Assembly: GCF_024360925.2 (NCBI RefSeq)
Contig: NZ_CP113517.1
Span: 372,001-436,000, forward strand
DNA: 64,000 bases
From: Methylomonas rapida
GTDB taxonomy: Bacteria; Pseudomonadota; Gammaproteobacteria; Methylococcales; Methylomonadaceae
Reading direction: 5' to 3'
Shown: positions 35,882 to 45,661 of the stretch, one piece after another
Numbering within the stretch: the first letter of the stretch is position 1
Layout of the letters: each line of letters opens with the position of its first letter
The notes under the pieces: model-generated
Seen by the model: only the letters and a program-made list of their open reading frames with translations
Database searches by the model: none
Told to the model about the DNA's origin: nothing
Translations under genes and position numbers: made by a program

Positions 35882-36406
35882 ATGGCCAACGATAAGCCCA
35901 AAGAAGGTGGCAAAAAATCCCCCATGAAACTCTTTTTGATTCTGGCAATAGTGTTGCTTTTGCTGGGTGGAGGAGGTGCCGGGTACTACTTCTTCTTATA
36001 TCGTCCAGCGGAGTCAGGCGAACATGCGCCGGCCGGCGCGGATACAAAAGACAAAAAGGAAAGCGCGGACAAGGCCGAAGACCATGAGCCGGAGACATAT
36101 CACAGCTTGAATATGCCTTTGCTGGTTAATTTTCCGCCCGGTTCCAGTGCCAAAATTATCAAAATCTCAGTGGCAATTTTGGTGAGAGGGGAAACTGGCG
36201 TGGATGTGATAAAAAAACATGAACCCATGATCCGCAACAATCTTTTGATGGCCATTAGTTCGATCGGTGCGGAAAAGGCCAAAACCAAAGAAGGCAAACA
36301 GGAGTTGCGAGCGATGATGCTAAATGAAGTTGGAAAGGTAATGGAAAAAATGGCGGGAAAAAACACCGCCAAAGATATTTATTTTACTGAATTTGTAATG
36401 CAATAA
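35882..36406 (+). CDS. fliL: Flagellar basal-body protein FliL
   Basis: 174 residues: one membrane helix (about 17-38), a charged Lys/Glu linker, and a periplasmic FliL domain (about 75-174) with YHSLNMPLLVNFP, KIIKISVAILV and the terminal DIYFTEFVMQ. FliL surrounds stator units and modulates torque. First gene of the long flagellar run; fliM follows with no gap. Confidence 0.92.
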   Translation: MANDKPKEGGKKSPMKLFLILAIVLLLLGGGGAGYYFFLYRPAESGEHAPAGADTKDKKESADKAEDHEPETYHSLNMPLLVNFPPGSSAKIIKISVAILVRGETGVDVIKKHEPMIRNNLLMAISSIGAEKAKTKEGKQELRAMMLNEVGKVMEKMAGKNTAKDIYFTEFVMQ

Positions 36407-37387
36407 ATGTCAACCGCAGACCTTCTCTCGCAGGATGAAATCGACGCGCTGCTGCATGGCGTCGATGATGGCGACATCGAAACCGTTTATGAAGATGACG
36501 AGGCCAATAACGCGGCGCGGTTATATGATTTCAATAGTCAGGAGCGCATCGTTCGCGGCCGGATGCCGACATTGGAAATGGTCAATGAACGGTTTGCGCG
36601 TTATTTTCGGATTGCGTTGTTTAATTTTCTCAGGAGAGCGGCGGAAATTTCGGTATCAGGGATTCAGGTGCAAAAATTTTCTGAATTCATCCAGGGTTTA
36701 TTCGTTCCGACCAATCTGAACGTCATTCGGATGGCGCCGTTACGCGGGCGCGCACTGATTGTGATGGAGCCTCGTCTGGTTTTTACCGCTGTGGACAATT
36801 TCTTTGGCGGCGGTGGTCAGTTTTATAACAAGGTCGAAGGCCGGGAGTTTACCCCGACGGAAATGCGGATCATCCGCTTGATTCTCGACATGATTTTCAA
36901 GGATTTAACCGAAGCGTGGAAACCGGTGATGGATGTCGGTTTCGAATACATCAATTCGGAAGTCAACCCGCAGTTTGCCAATATCGTCAGTCCTTCCGAA
37001 ATCGTGGTGATTTCAACCATTCATGTGGAACTGGAAGGCGGCGGCGGCGACATCAATATCGCATTGCCGTACACGATGATAGAGCCGATTCGCGAATTGC
37101 TCGATGCGGTGACCAGTGACAGGGGCGAAGTCGACGGACGCTGGCAGGAGTCGTTGAGGGCCGAAATCATGCGTAGCGAGGTGACGTTGAACAGCAAGCT
37201 GATAGAAAAAGAAATGTCTATCAGCGAGGTGATCGAATTGAAAAAAGGCGACGTAATCCCTATTGAAATGCCGGAAACCGTCTTGCTGGAAGTTGAGAAT
37301 GTTCCGGTGTTCAGGGGTAAACTGGGGTTGTCCGACGGCAATTATGCCATTGAAATCATAGAGAAAGTGTCATTGGACAATTTTTGA
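36407..37387 (+). CDS. fliM: Flagellar switch protein FliM
   Basis: 326 residues. The N-terminal LLSQDEIDALLHGV is the CheY-P docking motif. The middle domain carries RGRMPTLEMVNERFARYFR and FNFLRRAAEIS, plus GG.FYNKVEGREFTPTEMRII; the C-terminal SpoA domain binds FliN. Part of the C-ring that sets rotation direction. Directly abuts fliL. Confidence 0.97.
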   Translation: MSTADLLSQDEIDALLHGVDDGDIETVYEDDEANNAARLYDFNSQERIVRGRMPTLEMVNERFARYFRIALFNFLRRAAEISVSGIQVQKFSEFIQGLFVPTNLNVIRMAPLRGRALIVMEPRLVFTAVDNFFGGGGQFYNKVEGREFTPTEMRIIRLILDMIFKDLTEAWKPVMDVGFEYINSEVNPQFANIVSPSEIVVISTIHVELEGGGGDINIALPYTMIEPIRELLDAVTSDRGEVDGRWQESLRAEIMRSEVTLNSKLIEKEMSISEVIELKKGDVIPIEMPETVLLEVENVPVFRGKLGLSDGNYAIEIIEKVSLDNF

Positions 37388-37408
37388 TGCGTTAGGCAGG
37401 CTAGGAAT

Positions 37409-37858
37409 ATGAGCGAAAACGACGAATTAAGCGATGATTGGGCGGCGGCGATGCAAGAGCAATCCGAAGCCGGCGACGATTGGGCCGAGGCGATGCAGGA
37501 GCAGCAGGCAGCCGCCGCCAACAGCGCAGGCGGCTATGCGGCCGCGGAGTTTCCGAATCTGGAGGATTTAAAGCAGAAGCATTACGCCAATTCCGAGGAA
37601 GTCAAGCTGGATGTAATTTTAGACGTGCCAGTGACGGTATCGCTGGAAATCGGGCGCACCAAAATCAATATCAGGAATCTGTTGCAACTCAATCAGGGCT
37701 CGGTGGTTGAATTGGACCGCTTTGCCGGTGAACCGATGGACGTGCTGGTAAACGGGACGCTGGTAGCGCATGGCGAGGTGGTGGTGGTGAATGACAAATT
37801 TGGTATTCGGCTGACCGATATCATTAGCCCATCCGAACGTGTGAAAAAGTTGGGTTGA
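37409..37858 (+). CDS. fliN: Flagellar switch protein FliN
   Basis: 149 residues. The SpoA domain (about 65-146) reads LDVPVTVSLEIGRTKINIRNLLQLNQGSVVELDRFAGEPMDVLVNG and ends VNDKFGIRLTDIISPSER, as in all FliN. The acidic N-terminus has two near-copies of (S/D)DDWA(A/E)AMQEQ, a small duplication. Its stop overlaps the fliO ATG by one base. Confidence 0.96.
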   Translation: MSENDELSDDWAAAMQEQSEAGDDWAEAMQEQQAAAANSAGGYAAAEFPNLEDLKQKHYANSEEVKLDVILDVPVTVSLEIGRTKINIRNLLQLNQGSVVELDRFAGEPMDVLVNGTLVAHGEVVVVNDKFGIRLTDIISPSERVKKLG

Positions 37859-38298
37859 TGGCGAGAAGACTATTGCCGGTATTGCTATTGAGTCTGTTGA
37901 CTACGTTTGCCGCTCAAGCGGACACGGGCGAGGTACACAAGCCGTCGGCCAATATCGTGTCTCATGCCGATGTCATGCAATGGATGCTGGGCTTGGGCGC
38001 CGTGTTGGTGTTGTTTGGACTCTTCGTGTGGTTGCTGCGGAAAAGTGGAACTTTGGTCGGCGGCCACAAAAATGAATTAGCCGTGCTTTCCGGTTTGTCG
38101 TTGGGCATGCGAGAAAAGCTGGTGCTGGTTAAAGTAGGCGAGAAACAGTTGTTATTGGGCGTGACGCCGGGGCGGGTGGAAAAGTTGATGGAACTCGAAG
38201 GCGAATCCCGTCTGTTTTCAAGCCAGTCGGATAAGGGCGATAATGGCTCGTTCGCGAAAAAGCTGCAGCAGGCCTTGCAGGGAAGAACCGATGCATAG
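37858..38298 (+). CDS. fliO: Flagellar export protein FliO
   Basis: 146 residues from the ATG overlapping the fliN stop (TGATG). Signal-like start ending AQA, membrane helix about 37-58, then a cytoplasmic domain with [31 protein letters not shown], the FliO signature. FliO assists FliP assembly in the export gate. The last eight bases overlap fliP. Confidence 0.92.
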   Translation: MARRLLPVLLLSLLTTFAAQADTGEVHKPSANIVSHADVMQWMLGLGAVLVLFGLFVWLLRKSGTLVGGHKNELAVLSGLSLGMREKLVLVKVGEKQLLLGVTPGRVEKLMELEGESRLFSSQSDKGDNGSFAKKLQQALQGRTDA

Positions 38299-39043
38299 CC
38301 GGTGGGCATTATTTTCAATCATGGCGGCAGTTTGTTTGCTGCCTCAATATACATGGGCCGCGACGCCTGGAATAGACGCCATTACCGTAACCACCAACCC
38401 GAAAGGGGGTGAAACCTATACGGTCACGATACAAATCCTGGCGATCATGACGATGCTGACCGTGTTGCCGGCCTTGTTGCTAACCATGACGTCGTTTACC
38501 CGTATCATGATCGTTTTGGGCCTATTGCGACAGGCTTTGGGTACGCAATCGGCGCCGAGCAATCAGGTGTTGCTGGGGTTGTCGCTCTTTCTGACCGCCT
38601 TTGTCATGATGCCGGTGCTGGATAAGGTCAATGAAACCGCGGTTCAGCCTTATCTGGCAGAAAAAATCGACGTGACCACCGCATTGCAAAACGCCTCCGA
38701 GCCTTTCAAGCAATTCATGTTGAAGCAAACTCGAGAGGCTGATATCGACATGTTTGTCAGGATTTCCGGTAAGGATGCTATTAGCAAACCGGAAGATGTG
38801 CCGTTTTCGTTGCTGGTTCCGGCGTATGTCACCAGTGAGTTGAAAACGGCATTTCAAATAGGATTCTTGATTTTTTTGCCTTTTTTGGTGATTGACTTGG
38901 TGGTCGCGAGCGTCTTGATGTCGATGGGCATGATGATGTTGTCGCCCATGATAGTCTCTTTGCCATTCAAACTGATGTTGTTTGTGCTGGCCGACGGTTG
39001 GACCTTGGTGCTGGAAATGTTGGCAGCCAGCTTTTATGTCTGA
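38291..39043 (+). CDS. fliP: Flagellar export gate protein FliP
   Basis: 250 residues from the ATG at 38291 (GGGAAG upstream); earlier in-frame codons lie within fliO. A signal peptide ends TWA, followed by four membrane helices and the family motifs [37 protein letters not shown] and [26 protein letters not shown]. With FliQ and FliR it forms the export gate pore. Confidence 0.97.
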   Translation: MHSRWALFSIMAAVCLLPQYTWAATPGIDAITVTTNPKGGETYTVTIQILAIMTMLTVLPALLLTMTSFTRIMIVLGLLRQALGTQSAPSNQVLLGLSLFLTAFVMMPVLDKVNETAVQPYLAEKIDVTTALQNASEPFKQFMLKQTREADIDMFVRISGKDAISKPEDVPFSLLVPAYVTSELKTAFQIGFLIFLPFLVIDLVVASVLMSMGMMMLSPMIVSLPFKLMLFVLADGWTLVLEMLAASFYV

Positions 39044-39058
39044 TTCGGAGTTGCCGGC

Positions 39059-39328
39059 ATGACACCAGATACCATATCGACTATTGCGCAGGATACGGTT
39101 TGGGTTTCCCTGAAATTGATGGGGCCGATTCTTTTGTCATCCCTGGCGGTTGGCTTGGTGGTGTCGATGTTTCAGGCCGCGACATCGATACAGGAACAGA
39201 CCCTGACTTTTATTCCGAAACTGGCCGCCATTATCACTGTATTGATGATAGCTGGGCCGGGCATGCTGCAAATGCTCATCGATTATTTCCAAGATTTGAT
39301 GCGCGAAATTCCTCATTTGATAGGATGA
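39059..39328 (+). CDS. fliQ: Flagellar export gate protein FliQ
   Basis: 89 residues, two membrane helices, exact family length. Signatures: VGLVVSMFQAATSIQEQTLTFIPK. Its stop overlaps the fliR start (GATGA). Confidence 0.96.
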   Translation: MTPDTISTIAQDTVWVSLKLMGPILLSSLAVGLVVSMFQAATSIQEQTLTFIPKLAAIITVLMIAGPGMLQMLIDYFQDLMREIPHLIG

Positions 39329-40101
39329 GTTTTCGCGAAGACGAACTCATCGCCTTTCTTGCCTCATTCGTCTGGCCCTTCATGCGAGTGAGCTCTATGT
39401 TCATCACCATCCCCGTACTCAGTAATAAAAACGTGCCGGCTAGGTTACGGGTGGTGCTGAGCATGTTGATCACGTTTGTGATTTGGCCCGTGCTACCCGA
39501 GATGCCCGCTGTCGAGTTGTTCAGTGCGGACGGCTTGCTGGTTACGATTCAACAGGTGGTGATTGGTATCAGCGCAGGCTTTATTTTGCAAATGGTGTTT
39601 TCCATCATGCTGTTTGCGGGACAAGCGATTGCCTATGGCATGGGATTGGGATTCGCCTCTATGGTCGACCCCGCCACGGGCATACAAACACCGGTTATCG
39701 CGCAACTCTTTGTGCTGGCTTCCAGCTTGCTGTTTCTGGCGGTCGACGGCCATCTGCTGTTGATTGAAATGTTGGCGCAAAGTTTTAAAACCTTGCCGGT
39801 TGCCGAGGTGGGGTTTGATCAGGCCGATTTATGGCGGATCATTGCCTGGAGTAGTCAAATATTTGCCGGCGGCTTGTTGTTGGCCTTGCCTATCCTCTCT
39901 GCCTTGCTTTTTGTCAACATCAGTTTCGGCATTGCCTCCAAAGCGGCGCCGCAACTGCAACTGTTTGGCGTCGGCTTTCCGATTACCATTTTGTTGGGCA
40001 TGGTATTGATTTGGATTGGGCTCGCCAGCCTGCTGGAAAGTCTTGCCGGTTTGCTACATGAAGGCCTTATGTTTATCAGTGATTTGCTGAGGATACGCTG
40101 A
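39325..40101 (+). CDS. fliR: Flagellar export gate protein FliR
   Basis: 258 residues from the ATG at 39325, which overlaps the fliQ stop by four bases; the longer open frame upstream runs through fliP and fliQ out of register. About six membrane helices. Family motifs include MVDPATGIQTPVIAQL and LPILSALLFVNISFGIASKAAPQLQLF. Ends TGATG into flhB. Confidence 0.95.
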   Translation: MSFREDELIAFLASFVWPFMRVSSMFITIPVLSNKNVPARLRVVLSMLITFVIWPVLPEMPAVELFSADGLLVTIQQVVIGISAGFILQMVFSIMLFAGQAIAYGMGLGFASMVDPATGIQTPVIAQLFVLASSLLFLAVDGHLLLIEMLAQSFKTLPVAEVGFDQADLWRIIAWSSQIFAGGLLLALPILSALLFVNISFGIASKAAPQLQLFGVGFPITILLGMVLIWIGLASLLESLAGLLHEGLMFISDLLRIR

Positions 40102-41228
40102 TGGCGGAAGATTCCGGTCAGGATAAAACCGAAGAACCTACCGGTAAGCGCATATCGGATGCGCGCAAGAAAGGTCAGGTCCCCCGGTCCAAAGAACTCA
40201 ACACGTTCATCACCTTGATCGTCAGCGCGGCCCTATTTGTTTCAATGGGCCAATATATGGTACGCGGCTTGCTTAAAATGATGAAGCACCAGTTTGATTT
40301 GTCGCGCCCCGTGATATTTGATCCCGCTACTCCGTTGATTTATTTCAAATTGGCAATAATGGAGGGCTACACGGTGGTGGCGCCCTTGATGATCATCCTG
40401 ATGATCGCCGATTTATTGACGCCGATGTTGATGGGGGGCTGGAATTTCTCCAACGAAGCGTTTGAGCCGAATTTCGCCAAGCTCAATCCCCTGACGGGTA
40501 TTAAAAAGATCATCGGCATCCAGGGCGTCGTGGAGTTGATCAAAGCCATCATTAAAGTGTTGTTGATAGGTTTCGTGGCATGGAATTTGTTCAAAATCTA
40601 TTTCGACGATTTCATGAGTTTGAGTCAGTTCGATCCGGAGCAAGCCATTGCCCGTGCCGGTGAAATCATCGTGACATCGGTATTGGTGTTGAGTGCGACC
40701 CTTTTATTACTGGTGCTCATAGACGTGCCGTATCAATTGTGGCATCACCGTCAGCAATTGATGATGACCAAACAGGAAGTGCGCGATGAAATGAAAGAGT
40801 CGGAGGGCAGTCCCGAGGTAAAGGGTAAAATCCGGCAAATGCAAATGCAGGCCGCGCAGCGGCGCATGATGGAAGCGGTGCCGACTGCCGACGTGATCGT
40901 GACCAATCCGACGCATTTCGCGGTGGCATTGAAATATGATCCCAACGGGAATGGCGCGCCGATACTGGTGGCCAAGGGCGTGGACCTGATAGCGGCGCAA
41001 ATCCGTAACATCGCATTGTCCAACAAGGTTACCTTGGTGGCGGCTCCGACCTTGGCGAGAGCGTTATATTATTCCACCGAGTTGAATCAGGAAATTCCGC
41101 GCGGCTTGTTCCTGGCGGTGGCGCAAGTACTGGCCTATGTTTTTCAGCTGCGGGCGGCAACCCAAAATGGCTGGATCAAGCCGGTTCCACCGACTGACGT
41201 GCCGGTGCCGGACGAATTCAGGCAATAA
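40101..41228 (+). CDS. flhB: Flagellar export switch protein FlhB
   Basis: 375 residues. N-terminal EDSGQDKTEEPTGKRISDARKKGQVPRSKEL, four membrane helices, and a cytoplasmic domain with the autocleavage site NPTH (N269-P270-T271-H272). Cleavage switches export from rod/hook to filament substrates. Starts in the fliR stop. Confidence 0.97.
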   Translation: MAEDSGQDKTEEPTGKRISDARKKGQVPRSKELNTFITLIVSAALFVSMGQYMVRGLLKMMKHQFDLSRPVIFDPATPLIYFKLAIMEGYTVVAPLMIILMIADLLTPMLMGGWNFSNEAFEPNFAKLNPLTGIKKIIGIQGVVELIKAIIKVLLIGFVAWNLFKIYFDDFMSLSQFDPEQAIARAGEIIVTSVLVLSATLLLLVLIDVPYQLWHHRQQLMMTKQEVRDEMKESEGSPEVKGKIRQMQMQAAQRRMMEAVPTADVIVTNPTHFAVALKYDPNGNGAPILVAKGVDLIAAQIRNIALSNKVTLVAAPTLARALYYSTELNQEIPRGLFLAVAQVLAYVFQLRAATQNGWIKPVPPTDVPVPDEFRQ

Positions 41229-41246
41229 GATAGCATCGAGTCCAGC

Positions 41247-43352
41247 ATGGATTTTACAAAAATCATTAATACCTTGAAGACGTTGACCAGCATGGGGCTG
41301 GGCGCGCCATTAGTCATCCTGATGCTGTTGGCGTTATTGGTGTTGCCGCTGCCGGCGTTTTTGCTGGATTTGTTTTTCACCTTCAACATTGCGTTTTCGC
41401 TGATTATTTTGCTGGTGGTGATATACACCTTGAAGCCGTTGGAGTTTGCGTCGTTTCCGACCGTGATTCTGGTGGCGACACTGTTGAGGCTGGCACTGAA
41501 CGTGGCGTCGACCCGGGTGGTCTTGATGAAGGGGCATGAAGGCGCGGATGCCGCCGGCAAGGTGATCGAGGCTTTCGGTTCGTTTGTCATCGGCGGGAAT
41601 TTCGCGGTTGGCGTCGTCGTGTTCGCCATTCTGGTGGTGATCAACTTCGTCGTGGTGACCAAGGGGGCCGGCCGGGTGGCCGAGGTGAGCGCACGGTTCA
41701 CGCTGGACGCGATGCCCGGCAAGCAGATGGCGATCGATGCGGATTTGAACTCCGGCCTGATCAATCAGGATCAGGCTAGGGCGCGGCGCGAGGAGGTGGC
41801 GGCCGAAGCCGACTTTTACGGTTCCATGGACGGTGCCAGTAAATTCGTGCGCGGCGATGCGGTAGCCGGCATCATTATTCTGTTTGTCAACATGATAGGC
41901 GGATTGGCGATAGGGGTTGCTCAGCATGATATGAGTTTTGCCGATGCCGCCAATCTTTATGTGTTGCTGTCGATTGGTGATGGCTTGGTGGCGCAGATTC
42001 CGGCCTTGTTGTTGTCTGTCGCCTCGGCAATGGTGGTCACCCGGGTCCGGGGCAGCACGCAGGACTTGGGTCAGCAGGTGTCCACGCAATTATTCCAGGA
42101 CCCGAGAGTCTTGAGTGTCAGCGCCGGTGTCATGGGGTTGATGGGCATCATTCCCGGCATGCCGAATCTGGTATTTATCTTGTTGGCGGCGGCGCTGGCA
42201 GGAGGCGCTTATCTGATCGACAGGCGGCGCAAGCTCGAGGAGGAAAAGGCGCTGGAAATGGAGCGCATCGTGTCGCCGCAGCAGCAACTGGCCAAAGCCG
42301 AAATCAAGGAGTTGGGGTGGGACGATGTGATGCCGGTCGATACCATCGGTTTGGAAGTGGGCTATCGCTTGATTCCATTGGTCGATAGAAACCAGGGCGG
42401 ACAGTTGATGACGCGCATCAAAGGTGTGCGGAAAAAACTGTCGCAAGAACTGGGTTTTTTGATCCCGTCAGTGCATATTCGGGACAATTTGGATTTATCG
42501 CCGGCCGCTTATAGGATTTCGTTGATGGGCGTTACCGTTGGAGAAGCTGAAATCATGCCGGAGAAGGAAATGGCGATCAATCCGGGGCGGGTGTTTGGAT
42601 CCTTGCAAGGCATTGCGTGCAAGGATCCGGCCTTTGGCCTGGATGCGGTATGGATAGATGGCGCGCAGAAGGATCATGCCCAAACCCTGGGCTACACCGT
42701 GGTCGATCCCGGGACGGTCGTGGCAACTCATCTCAGCCATATTTTGCAAACCAATGCACACGAGTTGTTCGGCTACGAAGAAGCGCAGCAATTGATGGAC
42801 AATCTGGCCAGGGTGGCGCCCAAGCTGGTGGAGGATTTGGTGCCCAAAACGCTGCCGCTGGGCATCATCGTCAAAGTCTTGCAAAATCTGTTATTGGAAA
42901 GAGTGTCGATACGCGATATTCGCTCGATTGCCGAAACTTTGGCGGAGTATGGGACCAAGAGTCAAGATCCGGACATCTTGACGTCGGCGGTCCGGTCGGC
43001 CCTTGGGCGCTCAATTGTCCATGAAATCAATGGGGTACAGATGGAAATCCCCGTGATCACCCTGGATCCAACTTTGGAACAAATCTTGCAAAGATCATTG
43101 CAGACGGCGGGCGAAGGCGGTGCAGGATTGGAACCCGGTTTGGCGGAACAAATGCATCAGTCGCTGGAAGAAAGCGCTCAGCGCATGGAAATGGAAGGAC
43201 AGGCTCCGATTTTGTTGGTTTCCTCGTTCATTCGGCCTTGGCTGGCGCGCTTCGTCCGTCATTCGATTCCCGGCTTGCATGTGCTGGCGTACAACGAAAT
43301 CCCGCAGGACAGACAAATTCGGGTGGTTTCGACCGTTGGCCAGCGTGCTTAA
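41247..43352 (+). CDS. flhA: Flagellar export protein FlhA
   Basis: 701 residues: eight membrane helices in the first 330 residues, the FHIPEP signature region (RLALNVASTRVVLM..., EVSARFTLDAMPGKQMAIDADLN), then a cytoplasmic domain forming the nonameric docking ring. Full family length. 18 bases after flhB. Confidence 0.98.
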   Translation: MDFTKIINTLKTLTSMGLGAPLVILMLLALLVLPLPAFLLDLFFTFNIAFSLIILLVVIYTLKPLEFASFPTVILVATLLRLALNVASTRVVLMKGHEGADAAGKVIEAFGSFVIGGNFAVGVVVFAILVVINFVVVTKGAGRVAEVSARFTLDAMPGKQMAIDADLNSGLINQDQARARREEVAAEADFYGSMDGASKFVRGDAVAGIIILFVNMIGGLAIGVAQHDMSFADAANLYVLLSIGDGLVAQIPALLLSVASAMVVTRVRGSTQDLGQQVSTQLFQDPRVLSVSAGVMGLMGIIPGMPNLVFILLAAALAGGAYLIDRRRKLEEEKALEMERIVSPQQQLAKAEIKELGWDDVMPVDTIGLEVGYRLIPLVDRNQGGQLMTRIKGVRKKLSQELGFLIPSVHIRDNLDLSPAAYRISLMGVTVGEAEIMPEKEMAINPGRVFGSLQGIACKDPAFGLDAVWIDGAQKDHAQTLGYTVVDPGTVVATHLSHILQTNAHELFGYEEAQQLMDNLARVAPKLVEDLVPKTLPLGIIVKVLQNLLLERVSIRDIRSIAETLAEYGTKSQDPDILTSAVRSALGRSIVHEINGVQMEIPVITLDPTLEQILQRSLQTAGEGGAGLEPGLAEQMHQSLEESAQRMEMEGQAPILLVSSFIRPWLARFVRHSIPGLHVLAYNEIPQDRQIRVVSTVGQRA

Positions 43353-43371
43353 TGATTAACGAGGATAGGCG

Positions 43372-44796
43372 ATGAAAATAAAACGCTTTTTTGCAGCAGA
43401 TATTCGTCAGGCCATGCGCATGGTGAAAGAGGAATTGGGCGCCGATGCCGTGATCATGTCCAATCGCTCGGTGGATGGCGGCGTCGAGATTGTGGCGGCG
43501 CGCGATTTCGACGAGCAGGTCATCCAGAAAAATCTGAAGCAACAGCAGGAAGATGAACTGGTGGCCAAGCGTTTGAAAAAATACGATTTGCCGGAATTCG
43601 CGGGCGACAATAAACCGTCGCATCTTGTCAGCAGCGCGCGCAAAAAAGGCAATGAAGCGGAAAGCCCCGTGCGCCGCAACATGGACCAGTATTTGGGCTA
43701 TGCCGAGAAAGTGCAATTGGGCAATGTCAATGCGCAAAAAATCGCCGAAAAGCTCGCCGTCGTGGAGAAACCGGCTTGGGCAACGGGAGCCGCGACGCAC
43801 AAAGTTGTCGCCGCGGAAGCGCCCAAACCTAACGTCGTGACGGCGTCCAAGCCCGCACCTGCTGCCGCGCATGATGGCTTTTTAGAAGAAATGCGCAAGG
43901 AAATGAAGGACATGCGCGCCATGCTGGACGCCAAATTATCCACTATTGCCCAGTTGCCGCGGGCGAACGAGCAACCGATACGCCTGGAGTTGCTGGATCG
44001 TTTGAGCGATTGCGGTTTTTCCAAAAATCTAGCCAACAAAATCGCCAATCGTCTGGGTAGTCACAAGCAAATCGAAACCGCGTGGACCAAGTCCCAGGAG
44101 ATGCTGGCCAGAGTCGTGCCGATTGCCGATGATCGCTTGCTGGAACATGGCGGGATTGCGGCGCTGGTGGGGTCTACCGGCGTGGGTAAAACCACGACGA
44201 TTGCCAAACTGGCCGCGCAATTCATCCTGAAGCACGGTACCCGGCAAATAGCCCTGATCACCACCGATAATTACCGGATCGGCGCGCATGAGCAAATCAA
44301 TACTTACGGCAAGATTTTGGATGTACCGGTGCGGGTGGCTGGCGACGCCGAGGAATTACGTCAACATATTGACAGTTTCTCCGATAAACGTCTGATTCTG
44401 ATCGATACCGCCGGCATGAGCCAGCGCGATCTGCGTTTGGCCGAACAACTGAAAACCTTGCAGCATAACGACCTGCCGATTCAGTCGTATTTGGTGATGT
44501 CGGCAACTACTCAATACAAAGCCGCTCTGGAAATCATGGATGCGTTTCATGCGCTGGAACCGCAAGCCACTATACTGACCAAATTCGATGAAGCGGCCAG
44601 CAAGGGTACGGCCTTATCGGCGCTGATCGAGCGGCGCATGCCTTTGTCATTCGTTACCGATGGCCAGCAAGTACCGGAAGATATTTATGCACCGGATGCG
44701 GATGCATTGATTCAGCAATGTCTGCTGTTGGAAAAAGACGATGATGACTTGGATGCCATGGATTATGATAACTGGATGGCGGAAAGTCATGCATAA
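43372..44796 (+). CDS. flhF: Flagellar placement GTPase FlhF
   Basis: 474 residues: basic B domain starting MKIKRFFAADIRQAMRMVKEELGADAVIMSNR, a variable linker, then N and G domains of the SRP GTPase family with P-loop GSTGVGKTTTIAKLA, LIDTAGMSQRD and TKFDEAASKGTALS. Recruits early flagellar parts to the cell pole. Overlaps flhG by eight bases. Confidence 0.97.
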   Translation: MKIKRFFAADIRQAMRMVKEELGADAVIMSNRSVDGGVEIVAARDFDEQVIQKNLKQQQEDELVAKRLKKYDLPEFAGDNKPSHLVSSARKKGNEAESPVRRNMDQYLGYAEKVQLGNVNAQKIAEKLAVVEKPAWATGAATHKVVAAEAPKPNVVTASKPAPAAAHDGFLEEMRKEMKDMRAMLDAKLSTIAQLPRANEQPIRLELLDRLSDCGFSKNLANKIANRLGSHKQIETAWTKSQEMLARVVPIADDRLLEHGGIAALVGSTGVGKTTTIAKLAAQFILKHGTRQIALITTDNYRIGAHEQINTYGKILDVPVRVAGDAEELRQHIDSFSDKRLILIDTAGMSQRDLRLAEQLKTLQHNDLPIQSYLVMSATTQYKAALEIMDAFHALEPQATILTKFDEAASKGTALSALIERRMPLSFVTDGQQVPEDIYAPDADALIQQCLLLEKDDDDLDAMDYDNWMAESHA

Positions 44797-45661
44797 ACCA
44801 TTCGACCAGGCGGCTGGAATAAGACAGATGAAAAATATGAAACCGGTACGAGTTATTGCCGTGACCAGCGGCAAGGGCGGCGTTGGCAAGACTAATTTAT
44901 CGGTCAATATCGGCGTGGCGCTGTCCAAGGTGGGGAGGCGTGTCGCGATTCTGGATGCGGACATGGGCTTGGCCAATGTCGACATCTTGCTGGGCATGTT
45001 TCCGGAATTCAACTTGTCGCATGTATTGAGCGGCGAAAAAACCTTGAAGCAAATCATGATGACCGGGCCCGCCGGTTTGAAAATCATTCCGGCTTCATCC
45101 GGTATCCAGCGCATGTCGGATTTGTCCTCGGTCGAGCAAGCCGGCGTAATCCGTGCCTTTAGTGAAATAGACAAGGAATTGGATGTATTGATCGTCGATA
45201 CCGCGGCCGGCATTTCCTCCAGCGTGGTGAACTTTGCTCGCGCCTGCCAGGAAATTATCGTCGTCGTGTGTGACGAACCCACCTCGCTGGCCGATGCCTA
45301 TGCTTATATCAAGCTGTTGAACCGCGATTATGGCTTGAACAGCTTCCATATCGTGACCAATATGGTGCAATCCGCCGAACACGGGCAGGCCTTGTTCAAC
45401 AAATTGAGCAAGGTGACCGATCGTTACCTGGATGTGGCCTTGCAGTTCGTGGGGGCTGTACCGAGTGACGACTACCTGAAAAAAGCCGTGCAAAAACAAA
45501 CCCCGGTGGTGGAGGCGTTTCCGCAGAGCAAATCGGCACTGGCGATTAGAAATCTGGCGCGCAAGATCGATCATTGGCCGATCAAGTTCAAGGCCGGTGG
45601 TTATTTGGAATTCTTTGTCGAACGCATGATTCAATACAGCGCCAGGGAGGATGTGGCGTGA
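44789..45661 (+). CDS. flhG: Flagellar number regulator FlhG (FleN)
   Basis: 290 residues from the ATG at 44789 (in the flhF end); the N-terminal FDQAAGIRQM is the conserved DQAxxLR FlhF-activating motif, confirming this start. MinD-type ATPase with TSGKGGVGKTNLSVNIG, DADMGLANVDILLG and IVDTAAGIS. Limits flagella per pole; in Pseudomonas it also restrains FleQ. Confidence 0.96.
   Translation: MHKPFDQAAGIRQMKNMKPVRVIAVTSGKGGVGKTNLSVNIGVALSKVGRRVAILDADMGLANVDILLGMFPEFNLSHVLSGEKTLKQIMMTGPAGLKIIPASSGIQRMSDLSSVEQAGVIRAFSEIDKELDVLIVDTAAGISSSVVNFARACQEIIVVVCDEPTSLADAYAYIKLLNRDYGLNSFHIVTNMVQSAEHGQALFNKLSKVTDRYLDVALQFVGAVPSDDYLKKAVQKQTPVVEAFPQSKSALAIRNLARKIDHWPIKFKAGGYLEFFVERMIQYSAREDVA

Noticed and set aside
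38998..39324. N-terminal extension of FliR
   Set aside because: Runs through fliP and fliQ in a different frame; the ATG overlapping the fliQ stop is the normal start.
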